From: Gemmatimonadota bacterium
GTDB lineage: Bacteria > Gemmatimonadota > Gemmatimonadetes > Longimicrobiales > Gaopeijiaceae
DNA length: 17,203 nucleotides
Direction: 5' to 3'
Assembly (NCBI GenBank): GCA_030550695.1
Contig: JAUQOX010000034.1
Location: 1 to 17,203, forward strand
The notes beneath the pieces were generated by a model. The model had not been told where the DNA came from and ran no database searches. It saw only the letters and a list, made by a program, of their open reading frames with translations. A program made the translations under genes and the position numbers. How positions within the stretch are numbered: the stretch's first letter is position 1; each line of letters opens with the position of its first letter. This document shows, one piece after another, positions 7,271 to 14,136 of the stretch.

Positions 7271-7309
7271 GCTCACGAAGGGGTAATCTAAAGGGTCATC
7301 CTGTGGTAG

Positions 7310-7326
7310 GCGGGCACCCTGCCCGC
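7310..7326 (+). repeat. Hairpin in leader of S46 peptidase operon
   Basis: GCGGGCA (7310-7316) and TGCCCGC (7320-7326) pair perfectly around the triloop CCC, 27 nt before the start codon of the peptidase. In a transcript this would form a stable stem-loop in the 5' leader. Function unknown. Confidence 0.5.
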
Positions 7327-7353
7327 GTCATTCCTCAAGGCGAAGGGTTGTCT

Positions 7354-9570
7354 ATGACCATGCGTAACGGCTCCGCCCGCTCACGCCGACCCTTGGGGCA
7401 CCTACGATGGGCTGCCCTTTTCTCGCTCCTCTTGGGTTCGTTTTCTCAGGCCACTGCCCAGACCGGACTTCTCCGCCTGGACACCATCCGGGCAGGCCGG
7501 TTCGACATGGGAAAGATGTGGACCTTCGAGAACCCGCCCCGGGAGTACTTCAGTAGCACCTACGGGTTCCGTGCGGACCAAGACTGGTTCGATGCCGCTC
7601 GGATGGCGGCCTTGCGCATCTCCGGGTGCTCGGCGGCCTTTGTGTCGCCCCACGGCCTGGTGGTGACGAACCACCACTGCGTCCGGGGGAACATCGTCCA
7701 AGTCAGCCGCCCGGGGGAACGTCTCCTGGAAGAGGGTTTCCTGGCCGCCACCCTGGCCGACGAGCGCCCCATTCCAGGCTTTTGGGTGGACCAGCTCATC
7801 GGCGCCGAGGACGTGAGCGAGGAAGTTCTGGGAGCCATGGACCGGGCAGCTTCCCAGGAGGAGAGGGAGCAGGCTCGACGCCAGGTCGTGTCCGCTATCC
7901 AGCAACGCCTCGCCGCCCGCCACCCGCCAGGAGAAGGGCAGGTGCGGGTGGATGTGGTGGCCCTCTACAACGGGGGGCGCTACTCCGCCTACACGTACCG
8001 GCGGTATACCGATGTGCGCCTGGTGGCCGCACCGGAGCTGGCGGTGGCCCATTTCGGCGGGGATTACGACAACTTCACCTACCCCCGCTATGCCCTGGAC
8101 TTCGCCTTTCTGCGGGTCTACGGCCGGGACGGCCAGCCCCTCAACACGGACCACTTCTTCCGCTGGAGTCCCAAGGGCGTCCAGGAGGGGGATGTCGTCT
8201 TCGTCATCGGGAACCCGGGGCCCACAAACCGCCTGAGTACCGTGGCCCAACTGGAGTTCCAACGGGACGTGCTGGTTCCAGCCCAGAAGGCCTTCTTTTC
8301 CAGCCGGGTGGAGATCCTGCGGGAGTATCACCGCTCCCACCCCACCGACGCCCTCATGACCCGCATCCTTTCCCTGTCCAATTCCCTCAAAGCCAACACC
8401 GGCCGGTTGGACGCGCTCCGGGATCCGGCACTCCTGGCCCGGAAGGCCGCCGGCGAAAGGGATTTCCAGACGGCCATCGAGGCAGACCCGAGCCTCAGAG
8501 AGCGCTGGGGAGGTCTGATCGGGCGGTTGGCGGATTTGCAACAGCGGAAGCGGGCCGTGGCGGCGGAATACCAGGCTTTCGTGCGTCTGGGGGCTGAGGG
8601 CACCGAGTCTTCCCTGGTGGTGAGGGCTCTGGCAGCCGCGGAATGGTGGTCGGCCCGCCACAGCGCCGCCTCTACCGACACCTTTGCTGCGCTGGAGCGT
8701 CGCCTCCGGGCCGTGGAAGACCTGCCTCCGGAGCTTGAGGAGGCCTTCTTGGAGGCCAGGCTTGCGGATATCCTCCGACACCTGGGAGTCCAGCACCCTG
8801 TGACCCAGGCGAGCTTGGGAGGTCGGACACCTGAAGGGGCTGCGGCCGTGCTGTTGTCCCGATCCGCCCTTGGCAGCCGGCAGAAGACGGTGGAGGCCTT
8901 GGACCGGGGAACCCTGAGCCCCGAAGATCCCGGGGTGGCGTTCGGCCAAGCTCTATGGAGAGCCTACACGCAGTTCCTCTCCACCTTCCAGGCTTTGACT
9001 TCCCAGGAACAGACCCTGGCCGCCGAACTGGGACGGGCCCGCTTTGCCGTCTACGGGCCCGATGTGCCGCCTGACGCCTCCAGCTCTCCCCGCATCACGG
9101 ACGGGGTGGTGCTCCCCTACGAGTACAACGGAACGCTGGCCCCGGTCTACACCACCTTCTTCGGCATGTACGACCGCCACTACTCCAACGGTGCCGGTAC
9201 GGATTGGGACCTGCCCCCCCGCTGGCTCCCGCCCCCCGACGGCTTGGACCTGGGGACTCCCTTGAACTTCATCTCCACTGCGGACACCTACGGGGGAAAC
9301 TCCGGCTCCCCTGCCGTCACCCCCGCCCTGGAGATCGTGGGGATCAATTTTGACCGGAACATCAACGGACTGAGCCGCGACTTCATCTACTTGCCCGAGC
9401 GGGGGCGCAACATCATGGTGGACGTCCGGGCCATTCGGGAAAGTCTCGAGAAGGTCTACGGCGGCCATCGGATCATCCAGGAGTTGCTGACCCAACGCCT
9501 GACGTCCCCGAACCTGGAGCCAGGATCCCCATGGAGGACCTTGGCCCTGCCTGCCGGGAGGAGCCCATGA
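7354..9570 (+). CDS. S46-family dipeptidyl peptidase (DPP7/DPP11-like), secreted
   Basis: S46 enzymes are serine exopeptidases that release dipeptides from peptide N-termini in the periplasm; they serve peptide scavenging in FCB-group and some other bacteria. The 738-residue product (family about 720) has an N-terminal signal (hydrophobic 19-34, cleavage likely after ATAQ). Catalytic elements are the histidine in TNHHC (H108), the aspartate in FGGDYDNFTYPR (235-245) and the serine S650 in GGNSGSP, separated by the long helical domain characteristic of the family. R668, 18 residues after S650 in FDRN, appears to fall at the position where DPP11 has Arg and DPP7 has Gly, suggesting preference for Asp/Glu at P1 (inference). 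ATG 7354 gives the best signal peptide; ATG 7360 is also possible. Its stop overlaps the next gene (ATGA). Confidence 0.93.
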   Translation: MTMRNGSARSRRPLGHLRWAALFSLLLGSFSQATAQTGLLRLDTIRAGRFDMGKMWTFENPPREYFSSTYGFRADQDWFDAARMAALRISGCSAAFVSPHGLVVTNHHCVRGNIVQVSRPGERLLEEGFLAATLADERPIPGFWVDQLIGAEDVSEEVLGAMDRAASQEEREQARRQVVSAIQQRLAARHPPGEGQVRVDVVALYNGGRYSAYTYRRYTDVRLVAAPELAVAHFGGDYDNFTYPRYALDFAFLRVYGRDGQPLNTDHFFRWSPKGVQEGDVVFVIGNPGPTNRLSTVAQLEFQRDVLVPAQKAFFSSRVEILREYHRSHPTDALMTRILSLSNSLKANTGRLDALRDPALLARKAAGERDFQTAIEADPSLRERWGGLIGRLADLQQRKRAVAAEYQAFVRLGAEGTESSLVVRALAAAEWWSARHSAASTDTFAALERRLRAVEDLPPELEEAFLEARLADILRHLGVQHPVTQASLGGRTPEGAAAVLLSRSALGSRQKTVEALDRGTLSPEDPGVAFGQALWRAYTQFLSTFQALTSQEQTLAAELGRARFAVYGPDVPPDASSSPRITDGVVLPYEYNGTLAPVYTTFFGMYDRHYSNGAGTDWDLPPRWLPPPDGLDLGTPLNFISTADTYGGNSGSPAVTPALEIVGINFDRNINGLSRDFIYLPERGRNIMVDVRAIRESLEKVYGGHRIIQELLTQRLTSPNLEPGSPWRTLALPAGRSP

Positions 9571-10040
9571 CCGGCACGTCGTTTCCCCCCGTCCCCGAAC
9601 TGCGGGTGGCCCGGGTGGTGGAGGCCCGGAACCACCCCAACGCCGACCGCCTCTTGGTCATGAGGATCGACCTGGGGGGCGAAGAGCGCCAGATCGTGGC
9701 CGGCATCCGGGCCCACTACCACGCTGAGGAGCTGGTGGGAAAGGAGATCGTGGTGGTGGCCAACCTCCAGCCGGCCAAACTTCGGGGGGAGTGGAGTCAG
9801 GCCATGCTGTTGGCAGCCGAGGACGAAGGGGGGCGGCTGGGCATTCTCCTGGCTCCCGGAGCCGCTCCGGGGACCAGGGTCGCGCCATCCTCAGGCCAGC
9901 CGCCCGATGGGGAAATCACCTTCGAAGGGTTCCACGAGAACGTCTTGATGGCCACGCCCGAGGGTGTGTTCCTGAACGGCCAGCCGCTAGAGGGGGCCGC
10001 TCTGGTCATGGACCGAAGCGTGTACGGTAGGCTGAAGTAG
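9567..10040 (+). CDS. Free-standing tRNA-binding protein (MetRS C-terminal/EMAP type)
   Basis: The 157-residue protein has the OB-fold tRNA-binding domain also found at the C-terminus of methionyl-tRNA synthetase, in Trbp111, and in CsaA/YgjH-like proteins. Diagnostic segments are LRVARVVEARNHPNADRLLVMRI (12-34 region), GEERQIVAGIR, and NLQPAKLRGEWSQAMLLAAED (67-87), which matches the KLRGVxSQGM loop of the family. The domain ends near residue 110; about 45 further residues (EITFEGFHENVLMATPEGVF) are not part of the usual short Trbp111 form and are unrecognised. No catalytic synthetase domain is attached, so it acts in trans, probably binding structured RNA. The start ATG 9567 lies inside the stop of the peptidase gene, with GGGAGGAG just upstream, so translation is probably coupled. 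Confidence 0.88.
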   Translation: MTGTSFPPVPELRVARVVEARNHPNADRLLVMRIDLGGEERQIVAGIRAHYHAEELVGKEIVVVANLQPAKLRGEWSQAMLLAAEDEGGRLGILLAPGAAPGTRVAPSSGQPPDGEITFEGFHENVLMATPEGVFLNGQPLEGAALVMDRSVYGRLK

Positions 10041-10102
10041 AGGCACGGGGTGGGACTTCGGGCAACAGGTAAGGTCTCGTGAGGTAACGGAAGCCTGAAC
10101 TC

Positions 10103-11086
10103 ATGCCGGCCAACCTGACCCCCGAATACAAGGCCGCTGAAGCCCGGTTTCGGGCCGCCGTCTCCCGGGAGGAAAAGATCGCCGCCCTGGAGGAAATGCT
10201 CCGGACCATCCCCAAACACAAAGGCACCGAGAAGCTCCAGGCCGACCTCCGTTCCCGCCTTTCCAAACTGCGGCAGGAGCCGAAGAAGAAGGGAGCCGCC
10301 AAAGGGCCCAGCCACCGCATTCCCCGGGAAGGCGCAGGTCAGGTGGTCCTGGTAGGTCCCCCCAATTCGGGCAAGTCCAGCCTGGTGGCCACCCTCACCA
10401 AGGCCAAGCCCGAGGTGGCCCCCTACCCCCTCACCACCCGCGAGGCCACGCCGGGGATGATGCCGTACCAGGACATCGCCTTCCAGTTGGTGGATTTACC
10501 TCCCCTCGCCGAGGAATACGTCGAGCCCTGGGTGTATGACCTGGTGCGAGGGGCCGATCTGGTGTGGCAGGTCGTGTCCATCGAATCAGCCCTCACCGGT
10601 CTGGAGACGGTCGAAGACCTCCTGGGCCGCCGGGCCATCGGACTGTATCCGGCGGGCTCGCCACCACCCCCTGTCCCCAGGCTGGGCTGGACCTATAAGA
10701 AAGCCCTCCTGGTGGTCACCGGCATGGACCGCCCCGGTGCCCGGGACGACCTGGAGGTCCTGGGCGAGCTTCTGGAGGTTCCCTGGCGGATCCTCCCCGT
10801 CTCCGCCGTCCGGGGCGAGGGCCTCGAAGATCTCAAACCTGCCACCTTCGAGGCCCTGGAAATCATGCGGGTCTACGGAAAGGAGCCCAGGAAGGAGGCG
10901 GATCTGACCCACCCCTTCGTCCTCCCCAAAGGGGCCACCGTGGCCGACCTGGCGGAGTTCATCCACAAGGATCTGGCCCGCACCCTCAAGTTCGCCCGGG
11001 TGTGGGGCCCCAGCGCCTTCGACGGCCAGTCCGTGAGCGCCCACCACGTCCTCCAGGAGGGAGACGTGGTGGAGCTGCACACGTGA
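10103..11086 (+). CDS. DRG-like TGS-domain GTPase with non-canonical G3 and G4
   Basis: The 327-residue protein has the layout of DRG/Obg-superfamily GTPases: an N-terminal helical part (9-58) containing EKIAALEEMLRTIPKHKGTEK, like the DRG helix-turn-helix; a basic linker (60-72); a G domain (80-255); and a C-terminal TGS domain (about 268-327, PFVLPKGATVADLAEFIHKD). The P-loop is intact (GPPNSGKSS, 85-93) and YPLTTREATPG provides the switch I threonines. G3 reads DLPP (131-134) where DxxG is expected, and G4 reads TGMD (206-209) instead of NKxD; G5 is SAVRGEGL. Guanine specificity and hydrolysis may therefore differ from canonical members. DRG proteins act on ribosomes or translation, consistent with the tRNA-binding gene 62 nt upstream. 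GAGG and GGAAG elements precede ATG 10103; the start is not strongly fixed. Confidence 0.87.
   Translation: MPANLTPEYKAAEARFRAAVSREEKIAALEEMLRTIPKHKGTEKLQADLRSRLSKLRQEPKKKGAAKGPSHRIPREGAGQVVLVGPPNSGKSSLVATLTKAKPEVAPYPLTTREATPGMMPYQDIAFQLVDLPPLAEEYVEPWVYDLVRGADLVWQVVSIESALTGLETVEDLLGRRAIGLYPAGSPPPPVPRLGWTYKKALLVVTGMDRPGARDDLEVLGELLEVPWRILPVSAVRGEGLEDLKPATFEALEIMRVYGKEPRKEADLTHPFVLPKGATVADLAEFIHKDLARTLKFARVWGPSAFDGQSVSAHHVLQEGDVVELHT
11041..11072. terminator. 10-bp stem hairpin at the GTPase/acylase convergent junction
   Basis: CCACCACGTC (11041-11050) and GACGTGGTGG (11063-11072) form a perfect 10-bp inverted repeat with a 12-nt loop. It lies inside the last codons of the GTPase gene, 11 bp before its stop, where the opposite gene's stop is only 4 bp further on. 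With no intergenic room, a transcript-end signal must lie inside coding sequence. The repeat also follows from the codons for HHV and DVV, so function is inference. Confidence 0.35.
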
Positions 11087-11090
11087 GGCG

Positions 11091-13400
11091 TCATTTCTTC
11101 CTTCCCGGCCGGTACTCCCGTACGATGTGCCCCTGGAGCTGATGGGGGTAGAAATACACCTCCCTCAAGTTTCCCGTGGCATACCGCTCGGCCTGGTCGT
11201 TGAAGTGGGGCGAGGCCGGGTCATTGCTGAGGCCCCCGGCCGTCACCGCCCGGGCCCGCACGCTGTCGCCGAACTCCACCACCGCCACGAAGCTGTTCCC
11301 GCTGGTGCCGTACCTCCTCTTGGTGCCAGGATAGGTGCGGGCTTGGAAGGAAGCCAGCGAACCCCAGTTGCCAGAGGTGAACCCCACAGGGGTGCTGGGG
11401 GCATCGTCCTTGAACTCCTGCACGATGTCACCGGTGAGACGCTGGAACCGGTTGATCTCACCCCAAGGCACCCTCCAGCTCCCGAAATCTTCCGTCAGGC
11501 GGTCCACGGCGGCCGCAAGGGACTCCAATGCCCCCCGGCCGGCACGACCCGCCTTCACGTACTCGAAGTCCGTCATCCGGGCCGCCGCCGCATCCCGACG
11601 CACCCTCTGCAACACCTCCTCTCCCCAATATATGGCAAGGGAAGTGGCCTCGGAGTCCACGCCCCAACGAAGGTCCCAACCCCGCAGCAGTTCCACCGGC
11701 TCCGCCAGCTTGTTCTTGAGAGGGTCCCCGGTCGGAAGGGCATCGAAGGCACGAATGAGGGGCGGAAGGATATCCGCGAATGCAGGGAGGAAGGGGTCGT
11801 AAGCCGCTTCCACCAAAGCGTCCAAAGTAAAGTCCTTGCGGTTCTCCAGGACCATCACGGCATGGATCCCTCGGTAGTTCTCCCGCGCCGTTTCGAAGTA
11901 GGCCGGATAATCCTCCCGTTTGGGGCTGTAGGGTCCAGCAGCTGACCACGGCCAGTTGTTGGTGTTCTGGATCCACCCGTTGGGCGGGTTCAGCACATTG
12001 GGGCTCTCGTCCAGCGAGTGCACTCCCTTCCAGTCCGTGGCCGGGTCAGTCCCGTCCACCGGGCGGTTCCAATCGAAGCGCGTGTCACGAACGGGAACGA
12101 AGTTGGCGTGGAAATAGGCAATATTGCCCTCGGCATCCGCAAAGACGGTGTTGTTCGAGGAGTTCGTGTGCAGCTCCATGGCAGCCCGGAACTCCTGGTA
12201 GTTCCTGGCCTTGGTGCGGGTGAACGACTGGGTGAGGGCCTCGACGGGCTTTTCCATGAGGGCTACGCTCACCCACTTGTCCCCTTCTTTCCGAACGATG
12301 GGACCCCGGTGGGTGCGGTAAATCGTGAACTCCCGCTCGGCCGTTCCCGTATCGGTCTTATAGGTGATGGTGACCTTCCGCATGGCCATGGGCCGCTCTT
12401 CGCTCCCGTACCTGTAGAAAACGCTGTCGCCCCGCTGGACCACCGTTTCCAGATATTCGTCAATGTTGTCCACGCCGCTGGAGGTGTGCATCCAGCCGAC
12501 CTTCTCGTTGAACCCTTGGTAGACAAAAAACTGCCCCCAGGTGGAGGCGCCGTACACGTTGAGACCTTCTTCGCTGGTAACCTGGGCTTCATGCCGGAAG
12601 AAGAACGAGGTGTGGGGGTTGATGAGGAGGAGGGTCTTCCCGTCGGCCGTGTTGGAGGGAGCGATGGCGATACCGTTGGAGCCTGAAAGCTCCCTGAGGG
12701 CCTCCGGATCGAGGCCGTCGCCGAGGTCCCCCCAGAGGTCTGCCCCTGCCGCCGCAGAAGCCAAGACCGATGGGCCGCGGGGCGCGAGACCCGCCCAGGC
12801 AGCTGCACGGCGCCCGTCGGGAGGCCCGGCGGCAACCTGGACGCCTTCCGGCTCGGTCCCTTCTTCGACCCCTTCATAGAAAGCGCGAAGCTGGCGCAGG
12901 TTGATGCGCTCGATGTCGCCCCCGATACTCCCCTCGGTGAAGGAAAGGGCCATCCAGGGCTCAAAACGGGTAAGGACCTTCGGTCGAGTTTCGGGGTGGG
13001 TGTAAAGGTAGTAGTTCAACCCTGCAGCCCACGCGTCCATCAGCGCCTTCAGCCACGGAGGGCTCTCGGTGTAGAGGCGCTTCAGCTCTTCAGGGTCGTT
13101 GAACATGCGGGCTCTGAGGTCCTGCCAGATCCGGTTCTCGCCTTCGGCCTCCGCCATCCTCCCCAAGGCCGTGAGGTAGTTCACCTCGATCCGGTTGAAG
13201 TCATCCTCGGCCTGAGCGTACATCATCCCGAACACCGCATCGGCATCCGTCTTCCCCCGGATGTGAGGAATCCCCCAGTCGTCTCGGACGATGTTGACGT
13301 TCTTGGCGTAGGCCTCCCACGTGCCCAAGTCGGGAGGAGCCGTGCGATCCGGAGCACACCCCACCCAAGCCAAAGCCAGCAGAAGCAGAAATTTTTTCAT
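11091..13400 (-). CDS. Penicillin-acylase-family (S45, Ntn-hydrolase) lipoprotein
   Basis: S45 enzymes are exported amidases made as one chain and self-cleaved into alpha and beta subunits; members hydrolyse penicillins, acyl-homoserine lactones or other N-acyl compounds. The 769-residue product starts with a lipoprotein-type signal (MKKFLLLLALAWVGC, C15). The alpha part (about 28-175) opens with VNIVRDDWGIPHI, typical of the family. The likely nucleophile is S241 in LSGSNGIAIAPS, which becomes the beta-chain N-terminus, followed by PHTSFF and by the NTNNWPWS segment that may supply the conserved Asn. Between them is an Ala/Gly-rich spacer (about 176-236), the expected linker peptide. The substrate cannot be told from sequence. 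ATG 13400 has GGAAG close upstream and gives the signal; longer in-frame starts lack one. The gene ends 4 bp from the convergent GTPase gene. Confidence 0.9.
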   Translation of the reverse strand: MKKFLLLLALAWVGCAPDRTAPPDLGTWEAYAKNVNIVRDDWGIPHIRGKTDADAVFGMMYAQAEDDFNRIEVNYLTALGRMAEAEGENRIWQDLRARMFNDPEELKRLYTESPPWLKALMDAWAAGLNYYLYTHPETRPKVLTRFEPWMALSFTEGSIGGDIERINLRQLRAFYEGVEEGTEPEGVQVAAGPPDGRRAAAWAGLAPRGPSVLASAAAGADLWGDLGDGLDPEALRELSGSNGIAIAPSNTADGKTLLLINPHTSFFFRHEAQVTSEEGLNVYGASTWGQFFVYQGFNEKVGWMHTSSGVDNIDEYLETVVQRGDSVFYRYGSEERPMAMRKVTITYKTDTGTAEREFTIYRTHRGPIVRKEGDKWVSVALMEKPVEALTQSFTRTKARNYQEFRAAMELHTNSSNNTVFADAEGNIAYFHANFVPVRDTRFDWNRPVDGTDPATDWKGVHSLDESPNVLNPPNGWIQNTNNWPWSAAGPYSPKREDYPAYFETARENYRGIHAVMVLENRKDFTLDALVEAAYDPFLPAFADILPPLIRAFDALPTGDPLKNKLAEPVELLRGWDLRWGVDSEATSLAIYWGEEVLQRVRRDAAAARMTDFEYVKAGRAGRGALESLAAAVDRLTEDFGSWRVPWGEINRFQRLTGDIVQEFKDDAPSTPVGFTSGNWGSLASFQARTYPGTKRRYGTSGNSFVAVVEFGDSVRARAVTAGGLSNDPASPHFNDQAERYATGNLREVYFYPHQLQGHIVREYRPGRKK

Positions 13401-13453
13401 GGCTTCCGATCCTTGCGTAGTGTCGACCTTCCCCTGCTCTCGCGCAACCCGGC

Positions 13454-13482
13454 ATTCTACGCGGCCGATCCCCCCCCGTCCA
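13454..13482 (-). promoter_or_regulatory. Predicted sigma70-type promoter of the acylase gene
   Basis: On the minus strand TGGACG (13482-13477, 4 of 6 to TTGACA) and TAGAAT (13459-13454, 5 of 6 to TATAAT) are separated by exactly 17 bp. The predicted transcript would start near 13447, about 47 nt before ATG 13400. It is the best -35/-10 pair I found in this 281-bp divergent gap. Confidence 0.45.
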
Positions 13483-13681
13483 GGGTGGCGATCCTCGGGG
13501 CCCGCGCTTTCCCACCCCTTCCCACCCCGAGCCTCAAGCAGGGGTGCGACGGTTGGCCGACGCCTCACAATCCCAGGGCAACGGCTGAGGAGAACCTTCC
13601 CCCGCAGAGTGGGCTTCGGGCCCTGTAGCGCCGGGGAAGTAGGCCCTAGGGAGAGCTGGAAACGGCTATGGGCCTGGTGGA

Positions 13682-14095
13682 ATGATAGACGACACGAGAC
13701 CGGCGACGGAGACGGCCCCCGCGACGGCCGACATGTGGCTCACACCGGGGCAGAGGAGTGTCGTGATGTCCTTTTTCAGCGACGAATCCTTCCGCTCGAC
13801 CGATCAGAATTGCTTGAGACTTCAAAGAACCCTGGAGGCTACGCTCGGCGTGCCAGGGGCAGCCGGTGTGGGAAACTCGGGCTCTTTCGCGGGCATTTCA
13901 GTTTCGGAATTGCCTGGCGTGTGGTTTCATCATTCGATATTTTTTGACGGATACCCCTACAGCGAGCGTCGCCGGGTCGTTTACCATGAGGCCGCCCATC
14001 TGGCCTTTCTCGGTGACGACCACGCATTCGCGGATCAGGCAGCGGCCTACTGCGCACGCCGGAGTGACTCTCCCTCCTGGGGCTTCGAAGGCTAG
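13682..14095 (+). CDS. Small HEAAH-motif protein, possible zinc metallopeptidase
   Basis: I do not recognise a named family. The 137-residue product has no signal peptide or membrane segment. Its C-terminal third contains VVYHEAAHLAFLGDDH (H102, E103, H106), an HExxH zinc-binding motif in a helix-like context, followed by HAFADQAAAYC (114-124). A third ligand could be D112, D113, H114 or D118; spacing from HExxH does not fit the metzincin pattern (HExxHxxGxxH) and only loosely resembles aspzincin or AD-x-x-A gluzincin motifs. The preceding part (70-95) looks beta-rich and aromatic (GVWFHHSIFFDGY). ATG 13682 is preceded by GGTGG. Its middle is less GC-rich than the flanks (31 of 60 bases in 13921-13980), hinting at recent acquisition. 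An exported-protein gene follows 41 nt downstream, likely in the same transcript. Confidence 0.7.
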   Translation: MIDDTRPATETAPATADMWLTPGQRSVVMSFFSDESFRSTDQNCLRLQRTLEATLGVPGAAGVGNSGSFAGISVSELPGVWFHHSIFFDGYPYSERRRVVYHEAAHLAFLGDDHAFADQAAAYCARRSDSPSWGFEG

Positions 14096-14136
14096 GGAAC
14101 CGGACAGGTGAAAGAGGAAACAGGAGGGAGAAAAAT

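Noticed and set aside
13676..13683. Repeated TATGGGCC near 13668 and 14742 flanking the two small genes
   Set aside because: The shared stretch is only about 8 bp, with similar but not identical flanks, too short to claim as a direct repeat of a mobile element.
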